Below are positions 17,615-25,261 of a stretch of DNA of 64,000 bases, piece by piece; the stretch's first letter is position 1, and each line of letters begins with the position of its first letter. Origin of the DNA: PHAA01 sp964494735 (GTDB lineage Bacteria; Bacillota; Syntrophomonadia; Syntrophomonadales; Syntrophomonadaceae); the NCBI GenBank assembly GCA_964494735.1, contig CAZBSD010000002.1, positions 62,001-126,000 on the forward strand. The letters run 5' to 3'. A model generated the notes under the pieces. That model worked only from the letters and a program-made list of their open reading frames with translations. It was not told the origin of the DNA and searched no databases. Position numbers and translations under genes: made by a program.

Positions 17615-19375
17615 CTAGCTTTCTCTTAACTTCAAAGCCAACTCCCGCAGTTGTTTGGGGCTAACCGGCGAAGGGGCATCGGTCATGGGATCGGAGGCAC
17701 TTTGAGTTTTTGGAAATGCGATGACATCTCTGATGCTGTCGCGGCGGGCCATCAACATGATCAAGCGGTCGACTCCGAAAGCGATTCCGCCATGGGGAGG
17801 GGCTCCATATTCAAACGCATCCAGCATAAAGCCAAATTTTTCACGAGCATCTTGTTCACTAATTCCCACGGTGGTAAACATCTTGGCCTGTAAATCGTGA
17901 TCGTGGATTCTGATACTGCCGCCCCCTATTTCAGTACCGTTCAGAACCAAGTCATAGGCCCGTGCTCTAATCATCTTGGGGTCAGTATCCAACAGCGGGA
18001 TATCTTCGCTTCTGGGGGCGGTAAACATATGGTGAACAGCAACTAAACGCTGTTCCTCCACATCGTATTCAAGCAAGGGAAAATCATGGATCCAGGCAAA
18101 TGCTAATCTCTGTGGATCACATAGGTTCAAACGGCGCCCCAGGTGCAGACGCAACACACCTAGTACCCTGGCCACAATTTCGGTCTGGTCAGCGCCGAAC
18201 AGAAGCAGGTCACCGGGATGGGCATCCAGTTCCAGCACAATCCGATCCATCGTTTCGCTGCTGATAAATTTGCTGATGGGTGATTTCAGCTCGGTCTCGG
18301 TGACGTTGATCCAGGCCATACCCTTGGCTCCAAATTCCACCGCCATCCGGCCCAGATCATCTATCTCACGGCGGGTAAATGACCCGCAACCCCTGGCATT
18401 CAAGGCTCTCACTACGCCCCCGTTGGCTATCGCGCTGGCGAACACTTTGAAATCAACATCTGCTACCAGCGGAGTGATGTCCACGATCTCCCAATCGAAA
18501 CGGAGATCCGGCTGATCGGTCCCGTATTTTAGCATGGCATCCTGATAGGATATACGCGGGAAGGGGGTGTTTATATCTATTTGGCAACCCTGTTGGAAGA
18601 GGCGCTTCATCATGCCTTCGATCAGTTCAATGATATCTTCTTCGTCTATGAAGGACATCTCCATGTCCAATTGGGTGAATTCCGGCTGGCGGTCGGCCCG
18701 CAGATCTTCATCCCGGAAACAGCGTGCTATCTGAAAATACTTCTCCATCCCTGCCACCATCAGCATCTGTTTATATTGCTGGGGCGACTGCGGCAAGGCA
18801 AAAAACTCCCCAGGGTGGATTCGGCTGGGCACCAGGTAATCGCGCGCTCCCTCGGGGGTGCTGCGGCCTAGGATGGGGGTTTCGATTTCGATGAATCCTC
18901 GTTCATCAAGGTAATCGCGGATCTCCTTGACCACCCGGTGACGCAACAGAAGGTTGTCCTTCATCTCGGGACGGCGGAGATCCAAATATCGATAGCGCAG
19001 GCGCAGTAACTCGTCGACTTCTATCCCGTTCTCGATGTAGAAGGGAGGTGTCTTGGCAGGATTCAATACTACCATCGCCTCAACATATATCTCCACTTTA
19101 CCAGTCTTAAGATTGGGATTTTCGGTGTCTTTAGGCCGAACCCGAACCTCTCCCCTGACTGCCACTACATATTCGCCTCTGACGCTCTCAGCCAAATGAA
19201 ATGCCTGTTCATCCAATTCGGGATTGAATACTACCTGTATGATTCCAGATCTATCTCGTAAATCTATGAATATGAGACCCCCGTGATCGCGACGGGAGTC
19301 TACCCACCCGTTGAGTACCACTGATTTTCCAACCATCCCTAATCCAATATCTGTCGCATTATGAGTCCTTTTCAT
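17615..19375 (-). CDS. aspS: Aspartyl-tRNA synthetase
   Basis: Class IIb synthetase. An N-terminal OB fold binds the anticodon (GWVDSRRDHGGLIFIDLRDR), the class II core has GRSTPEGARDYLVPSR and FRDEDLRADRQPEFTQLD (motif 2), the bacterial GAD insertion spans about 290-410, and motif 3 is GIAFGVDRLIML. The 586-residue length is typical of bacterial AspRS. It follows hisS by 20 nt and the 6S RNA gene follows it, a conserved Firmicutes order. Whether it also charges tRNA-Asn cannot be told from the sequence. Confidence 0.97.
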   Translation of the reverse strand: MKRTHNATDIGLGMVGKSVVLNGWVDSRRDHGGLIFIDLRDRSGIIQVVFNPELDEQAFHLAESVRGEYVVAVRGEVRVRPKDTENPNLKTGKVEIYVEAMVVLNPAKTPPFYIENGIEVDELLRLRYRYLDLRRPEMKDNLLLRHRVVKEIRDYLDERGFIEIETPILGRSTPEGARDYLVPSRIHPGEFFALPQSPQQYKQMLMVAGMEKYFQIARCFRDEDLRADRQPEFTQLDMEMSFIDEEDIIELIEGMMKRLFQQGCQIDINTPFPRISYQDAMLKYGTDQPDLRFDWEIVDITPLVADVDFKVFASAIANGGVVRALNARGCGSFTRREIDDLGRMAVEFGAKGMAWINVTETELKSPISKFISSETMDRIVLELDAHPGDLLLFGADQTEIVARVLGVLRLHLGRRLNLCDPQRLAFAWIHDFPLLEYDVEEQRLVAVHHMFTAPRSEDIPLLDTDPKMIRARAYDLVLNGTEIGGGSIRIHDHDLQAKMFTTVGISEQDAREKFGFMLDAFEYGAPPHGGIAFGVDRLIMLMARRDSIRDVIAFPKTQSASDPMTDAPSPVSPKQLRELALKLRES

Positions 19376-19395
19376 TGCCTTGTTAGCCTCCCTAT

Positions 19396-20658
19396 CTATC
19401 CCAGTATCCCTTTAATAAAAGTGATCAGGTCTTTCTGCGGTACTTCATCCTGGCAGCCGGAGTCCATGTTGCGGACTGTCAATATGCCCCGGTCCATCTC
19501 ATCTTCACCCATTAAAACCACCACCCGGGCTCCCAGTTTATTGGCAAACTTCAGCTGGGCTTTCATACTGCGCCCGTTATAGTCCCGGTCAGCCCTAATG
19601 TCAGCGGTTCGCAGCCGATCCAAAATGTGCATCGCATCCAGGGTGAATCTTTCATCCACGACCACCACAAACGCTTCCAACTCCTCATCAGGCCATTTGT
19701 GGAGGGGATTGCTCTCTATTGCCAGCAACAGTCGCTCCAGTCCAAGCGCAAATCCAATCCCCGGTACCTCCGGACCGCCACAGGCACTTACCAGTCCGTC
19801 GTATCTCCCGCCTCCGCCGATCGCGCTCTGGGCACCGATAGACGGTATGTGTATTTCGAAGGCGGTTTTTGTATAATAATCCAGCCCTCTGACCAGGTTA
19901 TGATCCTGTTGGTATTTAATGCCCGTTTTCTCCAGTGTCGACTTGACCACTCCATAATGGCTGGCACACTCTTCACAGAGACTATCTACTATATAAGGAA
20001 AGCCTTGGATCGCTTGCTGGCAACCAGGCTCTTTGCAGTCGAGCACCCGCAGAGGGTTGTTGTCGAAACGGCTCCGGCAATCATCGCATAATTGTGGGGT
20101 CAAGGGTCTGATGTGCGCAATCAGCCTTTGCCGATACTCCTCTCTGCAGACAGGACAACCGACCGAGTTGAGATGCAGTTCGAAATCTTGCATTCCCAAC
20201 TTTTCCAGCATCCTGGTGAGGAGGGCAATAACCTCCACATCAACGTCAGGGCTCTGGCTGCCGAAAACCTCCACCCCGAACTGATAAAATTGCCGGTATC
20301 TTCCCGTTTGGGGGCGATCATAACGGAACATGGGCCCGGTATAATACCATTTGACCGGCATGACACCTCCATAGACCCGGTTTTCGATTAAAGCCCGGGC
20401 ACATGAGGCGGTACCTTCCGGCCTTAAAGTCAAACTGCGATCCGATTTGTCCCGGAAGGTGTACATTTCTTTGGTGACTATGTCGGTGGTATCGCCTACT
20501 CCCCGCTCAAACAATTCGGTGTGCTCGAAGAGGGGAGTCTTGATTTCGCGATAACCAAATGAGGCGGCGGTTCTACGCAGTATACTATCCATGTATTGCC
20601 ACTTGACTGATTCGGGCGGCAGAATATCGTATGTGCCCCGCGGAGCTCTAATCTCCAT
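19396..20658 (-). CDS. hisS: Histidyl-tRNA synthetase
   Basis: Class IIa synthetase: RAPRGTYDILPPES at the N-terminus, motif 2 MFRYDRPQTGRYRQFYQFGVE, histidine-specific LVRGLDYYTKTAFEI, and motif 3 GIGFALGLERLL, then an anticodon-binding domain. The ATG one codon inside the longest frame is preceded by GGGGG. At 420 residues it is normal. No T-box leader is present upstream; hemZ ends only 38 nt away, so it is probably read from further upstream. Confidence 0.97.
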   Translation of the reverse strand: MEIRAPRGTYDILPPESVKWQYMDSILRRTAASFGYREIKTPLFEHTELFERGVGDTTDIVTKEMYTFRDKSDRSLTLRPEGTASCARALIENRVYGGVMPVKWYYTGPMFRYDRPQTGRYRQFYQFGVEVFGSQSPDVDVEVIALLTRMLEKLGMQDFELHLNSVGCPVCREEYRQRLIAHIRPLTPQLCDDCRSRFDNNPLRVLDCKEPGCQQAIQGFPYIVDSLCEECASHYGVVKSTLEKTGIKYQQDHNLVRGLDYYTKTAFEIHIPSIGAQSAIGGGGRYDGLVSACGGPEVPGIGFALGLERLLLAIESNPLHKWPDEELEAFVVVVDERFTLDAMHILDRLRTADIRADRDYNGRSMKAQLKFANKLGARVVVLMGEDEMDRGILTVRNMDSGCQDEVPQKDLITFIKGILG

Positions 20659-20695
20659 CAAGAATCCCCCGTTTACGTATTTTCTCTGGATAATT

Positions 20696-22213
20696 CTAGT
20701 TTAAGGCTTGAAGCTTGTCAACTTTACGAGATATCAGCTGATGAACTGCTCCCACGTATCTTTGCGGGTTTTGAGGATTGTGAAACGAGNNNNNNNNNNC
20801 CAGGTGGTGAATCGCTTCCACATACCTTTTGACCTCTTTGGGATTGTGAAAAGGAGTCAGGGACCAATCAGCAGGTCGGACAAATTTGCTGCTGGCTCCA
20901 CCGCCCATCCCGATGATAGTCTGCCTTTCCTCGATCATCTGTATGTTATAGAGGCAGGAGCTTTCACCGCATTGGTAGCCTATGTTTTCCAGGTTGGCAT
21001 GCATGTTCTTTTGGCGGTACAGATAGTAGGGTCTATAGTTCTTGTCCCGGAACAAGCCGTCCATCCATGCTATTCCCCGCGCTGCCTCCCCGCCCCTGTT
21101 CCCGACAGTACTTCGCCTTTCCGTATTGAACATTTCTGATCCTCTTTTGGATGCCAGGGTGTGGACAGTTATGTTGTCAGGCTCCAACCCCAATATTCTG
21201 TGGGCAGTATTTTGGAAGTGCCGCATATTCTCGCCGGGAAGACCTACGATCAGATCCATATTGAGACGTTTTATCCCGGCTTGACGCACCCACTCCACGG
21301 CTTCAACGACCATGCGGGAATCATGCCGCCGCCCGATCAGCTTTAAGGTTTCATCATCCATGGTCTGGGGATTGATACATATTCGGTTGACCCCCATCTC
21401 CCTGAAGCGGATCAAATCCGGCTTGGTTATGGAGTCGGGGCGCCCCGCCTCGACAGTTATCTCACTGGTCTTAGCAGAGATAAACTTGTCGTGCAGTACC
21501 GTAAAGATACTTTCCATGTGGGCCCGGTTTAATACCGTGGGTGTGCCCCCGCCCAGATAGACGGTCTGTATATGCCAGCCTCTATCTGTTATCGCCTCAC
21601 CTAACATCTCCATCTCCACCAAGAGGGACTTCATAAACGGTACTACATCCAGATCATAGTTCTGTACTGGGCTGCCGGGAAAGGAACAGTAGTAGCAGCG
21701 GGTGGGACAAAAGGGGATGCCTATGTATATACTCAATAATTTCCCGGCACCCTGCCGGTCAAGCAAAAAAGGACGATCGGCATGGGCCACCTCCAGCAAT
21801 AACCGAGCCTTGTCAATGTCTATCAGATAATTCTCTTGGAGGTGACCCAGGATCTGCCCCTCATCATATCCCTGGTCCAACAATCGGTGCACTATTTTGA
21901 CCGGGCGCACCCCAGTCAGGCAGCCGTAAGGACTCAAATCCCCTCCCCGGTGCCGGTTGAGCAATCCAAATGTAAAAAGCCGGACAGCGTTTCTCTCCGC
22001 GCTATTACCACCGGCCAGTTGCGGAGGCAAGTGGTACTCTCTGGTATCTCGAACGGTGTTCGCTCCAACCTCAACCCGGCCTTTACAGGAAAGGCATTCG
22101 ACCTGCCTGGTCACCTCAATCCTTATTAGATTAGATACCCCTTCCGGCTGGCAGGGCAGTAACTCATAGCCTGGGAAGGCCATCCTCACCAAATCGTGAA
22201 TCTGGTTAAACAT
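20696..22213 (-). CDS. hemZ: HemZ-type radical SAM protein (coproporphyrinogen dehydrogenase-like), interrupted by a scaffold gap
   Basis: Radical SAM protein with PFCPTRCYYCSFPG, i.e. the CxxxCxxC cluster ligands at residues 169, 173 and 176. HemZ-family proteins relate to oxygen-independent coproporphyrinogen III oxidase. The N-terminal region before the radical SAM core is typical of the Firmicutes HemZ group. Near the C-terminus ten Ns interrupt the frame, and both sides encode the same protein segment in diverged form (FHNPKEVKRYVEAIHHL before, FHNPQNPQRYVGAVHQL after). The true gene is therefore about 20 codons shorter than drawn, and its last part may come from another strain's contig. 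Confidence 0.82.
   Translation of the reverse strand: MFNQIHDLVRMAFPGYELLPCQPEGVSNLIRIEVTRQVECLSCKGRVEVGANTVRDTREYHLPPQLAGGNSAERNAVRLFTFGLLNRHRGGDLSPYGCLTGVRPVKIVHRLLDQGYDEGQILGHLQENYLIDIDKARLLLEVAHADRPFLLDRQGAGKLLSIYIGIPFCPTRCYYCSFPGSPVQNYDLDVVPFMKSLLVEMEMLGEAITDRGWHIQTVYLGGGTPTVLNRAHMESIFTVLHDKFISAKTSEITVEAGRPDSITKPDLIRFREMGVNRICINPQTMDDETLKLIGRRHDSRMVVEAVEWVRQAGIKRLNMDLIVGLPGENMRHFQNTAHRILGLEPDNITVHTLASKRGSEMFNTERRSTVGNRGGEAARGIAWMDGLFRDKNYRPYYLYRQKNMHANLENIGYQCGESSCLYNIQMIEERQTIIGMGGGASSKFVRPADWSLTPFHNPKEVKRYVEAIHHLXXXXSFHNPQNPQRYVGAVHQLISRKVDKLQALN
20790..20799. other. Scaffold gap (10 N)
   Basis: A run of ten N inside hemZ. The flanks 20737-20787 and 20801-20851 are diverged copies of the same coding segment, so the contigs were joined end to end although they should overlap. 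Confidence 0.97.
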
Positions 22214-22340
22214 ATGTGCTGGTTGGATATCAACACTGATTCTGATGGCCCATCCCTCCCAAAATATCTTTTGGCTTATAAGTCCCGATAGGTGCCTGAC
22301 TCGCCGGACGATACTTTACTTTTATCTTTAATATATAGAA

Positions 22341-22368
22341 GGCTTCTCAGCCAACAGGATGAGAAGCC
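22341..22368 (-). terminator. Hairpin after the metallo-beta-lactamase gene
   Basis: A perfect 9-bp stem (GGCTTCTCA/TGAGAAGCC) with a 10-nt loop, followed on the minus strand by TTCTATATATT. It lies about 40 nt after the hydrolase stop and before hemZ; the U-run is poor. Confidence 0.5.
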
Positions 22369-22404
22369 CCGTAAGATCATATGACGAGTTTTCCTTAGTC
22401 GCTT

Positions 22405-23025
22405 TTATAGAAAGGGGTTGTGTTTTCTCTCAAACCCTATGGTGGTTGCCGGCCCATGGCCAGGATAAGCGACAACATCATCATCATAACATAGTAACTT
22501 TTCCTTGATATTTTTGATAAGTTGCTGGTGTGACCCTCCGGGAAAATCGGTGCGCCCGATGGAACCCTGGAACAGAGTATCGCCCACAAAAATAATATCA
22601 CCTGTCTTTAAACATACCCCTCCAGGACTGTGGCCTGGGGTATGAATCACCTGCAATTCGACCGTGTTGCCGATCTTGATTATATCGCCCTCCTTTATAA
22701 ATCGGTCTGCCGCTGGACTTGTTACCCCTGCTCCCATCATAAATGATAGATTGGAGGCGCTGCTGATCAACATTTTGGCATCACCCTCATGGATCAGTAT
22801 CTGCGCACCGGTAGCATCCTTAACTCCTTTATTGGCACCTATATGATCGATGTGGCCATGGGTGTTGATTATATACACAGCCTTCAGATTATTTTCGCTG
22901 AGCATGTTTATTATCGCTTTAGCATTTCCGCCGGGATCGATAACCGCCACCTCCCTGGTCTCGTCACAACCAATAATATAGCAGTTCTCACCCATGCTGC
23001 TGATTTCTATTCCCATCAATATCAC
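22405..23025 (-). CDS. Metallo-beta-lactamase fold hydrolase (glyoxalase II-like, YcbL type)
   Basis: A 206-residue di-metal hydrolase with NTHGHIDHIGANKG (HxHxDH), a second metal histidine in HTPGHSPGGVC, GDTLFQGSIGRTD, and a final YPGHGPATTIG. This short form lacks the C-terminal domain of classical glyoxalase II and is common downstream of relA in Firmicutes. The GTG start has AGGAGG 10 nt upstream. Substrate is unknown; a glutathione thioester is unlikely in a strict anaerobe. Confidence 0.9.
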   Translation of the reverse strand: MILMGIEISSMGENCYIIGCDETREVAVIDPGGNAKAIINMLSENNLKAVYIINTHGHIDHIGANKGVKDATGAQILIHEGDAKMLISSASNLSFMMGAGVTSPAADRFIKEGDIIKIGNTVELQVIHTPGHSPGGVCLKTGDIIFVGDTLFQGSIGRTDFPGGSHQQLIKNIKEKLLCYDDDVVAYPGHGPATTIGFERKHNPFL

Positions 23026-23076
23026 TTTATCGCTACCTCCTATTTATCAGCCGGATCGGCCAACATTGTTCAATAT

Positions 23077-25257
23077 CTATGGACGGCTATCACCGGGCAG
23101 CACTCTGCGTATCTCCCTGATACCCTTGACCTTCTGGACCCTCTGCCGGACAACGTTAAACTGTGCCATATCCATGATCTCCAGTTTAACGTTCATTACC
23201 GCCAAGCCGTTTTTGGTGGCCCGCGAGAACACCGAATTGACTGGAATCCGCATATCTGCAATTACGGTCATCACATCGGATGTCAATCGGTCTCTATCCA
23301 CCGCATCGATCTCTATCTCAACAACGTAGTTGCCCTTGTCGGAAGCCCATTCCACTTCCAGTATCCGGTTACCTTCATTACGCAAATAGTTTTGCATGTT
23401 GGGACAATCCAGACGGTGAACCGAAACCCCTCGTCCACGGGTTATATATCCCAGCACATCGTCCCCGGGAAGCGGGTTACAGCAATGGGCCAACCGGATG
23501 ACTATGTCATCCACGCCTTTAACGCGCAGTGACCGGGTTACCCTTTCCTTCCCGGAGTCGGCACGGACTACGGATTTATTTATTATATCCTCAACCAGGG
23601 TGTTTGGGAAATACGATTCCTTGATTCGGTTAGCCACTTGGTTGGCAGTAAGGCTGCCGTCCCCCACCGCCGAAAACAGATCATCCATGGCAGCCAGGGA
23701 AAAACGTTCCAAAACCTCAGTCAATCGGGTCTCCTTCAGCAATTCCTTGCTATCGAGATGTCTTTTCTTCAGTTCAGCATCCAACAACTCATGACCCTTT
23801 AGTATGTTATCCTGGCGCTGGCTGCGTTTGAACCAGGCTTTGATGCGGCTGCGGGCCGAAGACGTCTTGACGAAGTCGAGCCATCCCCGGGTTGGTCCCA
23901 TGGAGCTTTTGGAAGTCATTATCTCTACGATGTCGCCGTTGCTGAGCTGAAAATCCAGTGGTACGATGCGGCCATTTACCCTGGCTCCGGTGCATTTATG
24001 GCCCACTTCGGTATGGACCCGGTAGGCAAAATCGACCGGGCATGATCCCTTGGGCAGCTCTATAACGTCTCCTTTAGGGGTGAAAATAAATACTGTATCT
24101 TCAAACAGATCGGTCTTCAGCGATTCCATAAACTCTGACTCGTCGTTGACTTCCTGCTGCCATTCCAGAATACGGCGAAGCCAGGCTAGTTTTTCATCGA
24201 ACTTTTTATCACGTTCCTTGGGACTGCCAGCTTCCTTGTAATGCCAGTGGGCAGCGATGCCCGACTCCGCCGTGGCATGCATCTCCCAGGTTCTTATCTG
24301 GACTTCGAAAGGTTCGCCCCCTTGCCCGATCAAGGTCGTATGCAGGGACTGGTACATATTGGGCTTGGGTGTGGCTATGTAGTCCTTAAACCGGCCGGGG
24401 AGAGGTTTCCACATAGTGTGGATTATCCCCAGTACCCCATAGCATTCGGGAACAGTGTCGACTATGACCCGGATGGCTATCTTATCATAAATCTCGTCGA
24501 TAGCTTTGTCCTGTTTGATCATCTTCTTATATATGCTGTAAATATTCTTGGGGCGCCCCGCGATATCGCCTTCAATGCCAATCTGCTCCAACCCTTTTCC
24601 TATCTGCTGGATCAAAGCGTTGACATAATCCTCTCTCTCCTTGCGCTTGGTCTTGAGCCGCTGGGCTACCTCATAATACATCTCCGGCTGCAGATACAGG
24701 AAGGAAAGGTCCTCCAGCTGCCATTTAAACTTAAAAACGCCCAGGCGATGGGCCAAAGGCGCGAATATATCCATGGTCTCCTGGGCGACCTGTTTTTGTT
24801 TAGGCTCAGGCTGGAAGTTAAGGGTGCGCATATTGTGGAGCCGGTCAGCCAGTTTAATTAAGACCACCCTTATGTCCTTGGCCATGGCCAGGAACATCTT
24901 GCGGAGATTCTCCGCCTGGGCTTCTTCCCTGGTTTTGAAATTGATGCGGCTTAGTTTGGTAACCCCTTCGACCAGCATAGCAATCTCTTCACCGAATTCC
25001 TGCTCCAGATTCTTATAATCAAAGCTGGTATCCTCAATGACATCGTGCAGCAAGGCTGCGCATATGGAAGCACTGTCCATCTCTATCTCGGTCAGGATCA
25101 AGGCGACCTCCACAGGGTGGATAATATAAGGCTCCCCCGATTTTCGTTTCTGTTCGCCGTGGGCTATCACCGCATAATTATATGCTTTGGCTATCAGGTC
25201 GAAATCAGCCTTGGGGTCATATTCTTTTACCCGGTCCAAAATCGTTTGCGGCCCCAT
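23077..25257 (-). CDS. relA: Bifunctional (p)ppGpp synthetase/hydrolase
   Basis: Long RSH protein of the stringent response. The HD hydrolase domain is intact (ALLHDVIEDT, residues 68-77), which suggests both degradation and synthesis. The synthetase domain has the RFKDYIATPKPNMYQSLHT stretch near residue 300, then TGS (about 390-450) and a C-terminal ACT domain (about 650-720). The 726-residue length fits Firmicutes Rel. It begins 4 nt after the recJ stop, so the two are almost certainly co-transcribed. Confidence 0.96.
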   Translation of the reverse strand: MGPQTILDRVKEYDPKADFDLIAKAYNYAVIAHGEQKRKSGEPYIIHPVEVALILTEIEMDSASICAALLHDVIEDTSFDYKNLEQEFGEEIAMLVEGVTKLSRINFKTREEAQAENLRKMFLAMAKDIRVVLIKLADRLHNMRTLNFQPEPKQKQVAQETMDIFAPLAHRLGVFKFKWQLEDLSFLYLQPEMYYEVAQRLKTKRKEREDYVNALIQQIGKGLEQIGIEGDIAGRPKNIYSIYKKMIKQDKAIDEIYDKIAIRVIVDTVPECYGVLGIIHTMWKPLPGRFKDYIATPKPNMYQSLHTTLIGQGGEPFEVQIRTWEMHATAESGIAAHWHYKEAGSPKERDKKFDEKLAWLRRILEWQQEVNDESEFMESLKTDLFEDTVFIFTPKGDVIELPKGSCPVDFAYRVHTEVGHKCTGARVNGRIVPLDFQLSNGDIVEIMTSKSSMGPTRGWLDFVKTSSARSRIKAWFKRSQRQDNILKGHELLDAELKKRHLDSKELLKETRLTEVLERFSLAAMDDLFSAVGDGSLTANQVANRIKESYFPNTLVEDIINKSVVRADSGKERVTRSLRVKGVDDIVIRLAHCCNPLPGDDVLGYITRGRGVSVHRLDCPNMQNYLRNEGNRILEVEWASDKGNYVVEIEIDAVDRDRLTSDVMTVIADMRIPVNSVFSRATKNGLAVMNVKLEIMDMAQFNVVRQRVQKVKGIREIRRVLPGDSRP

Positions 25258-25261
25258 CTTT

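Noticed and set aside
20737..20851. True tandem repeat in HemZ
   Set aside because: HemZ proteins have one such C-terminal segment, and the copies lie exactly on either side of an N-run.
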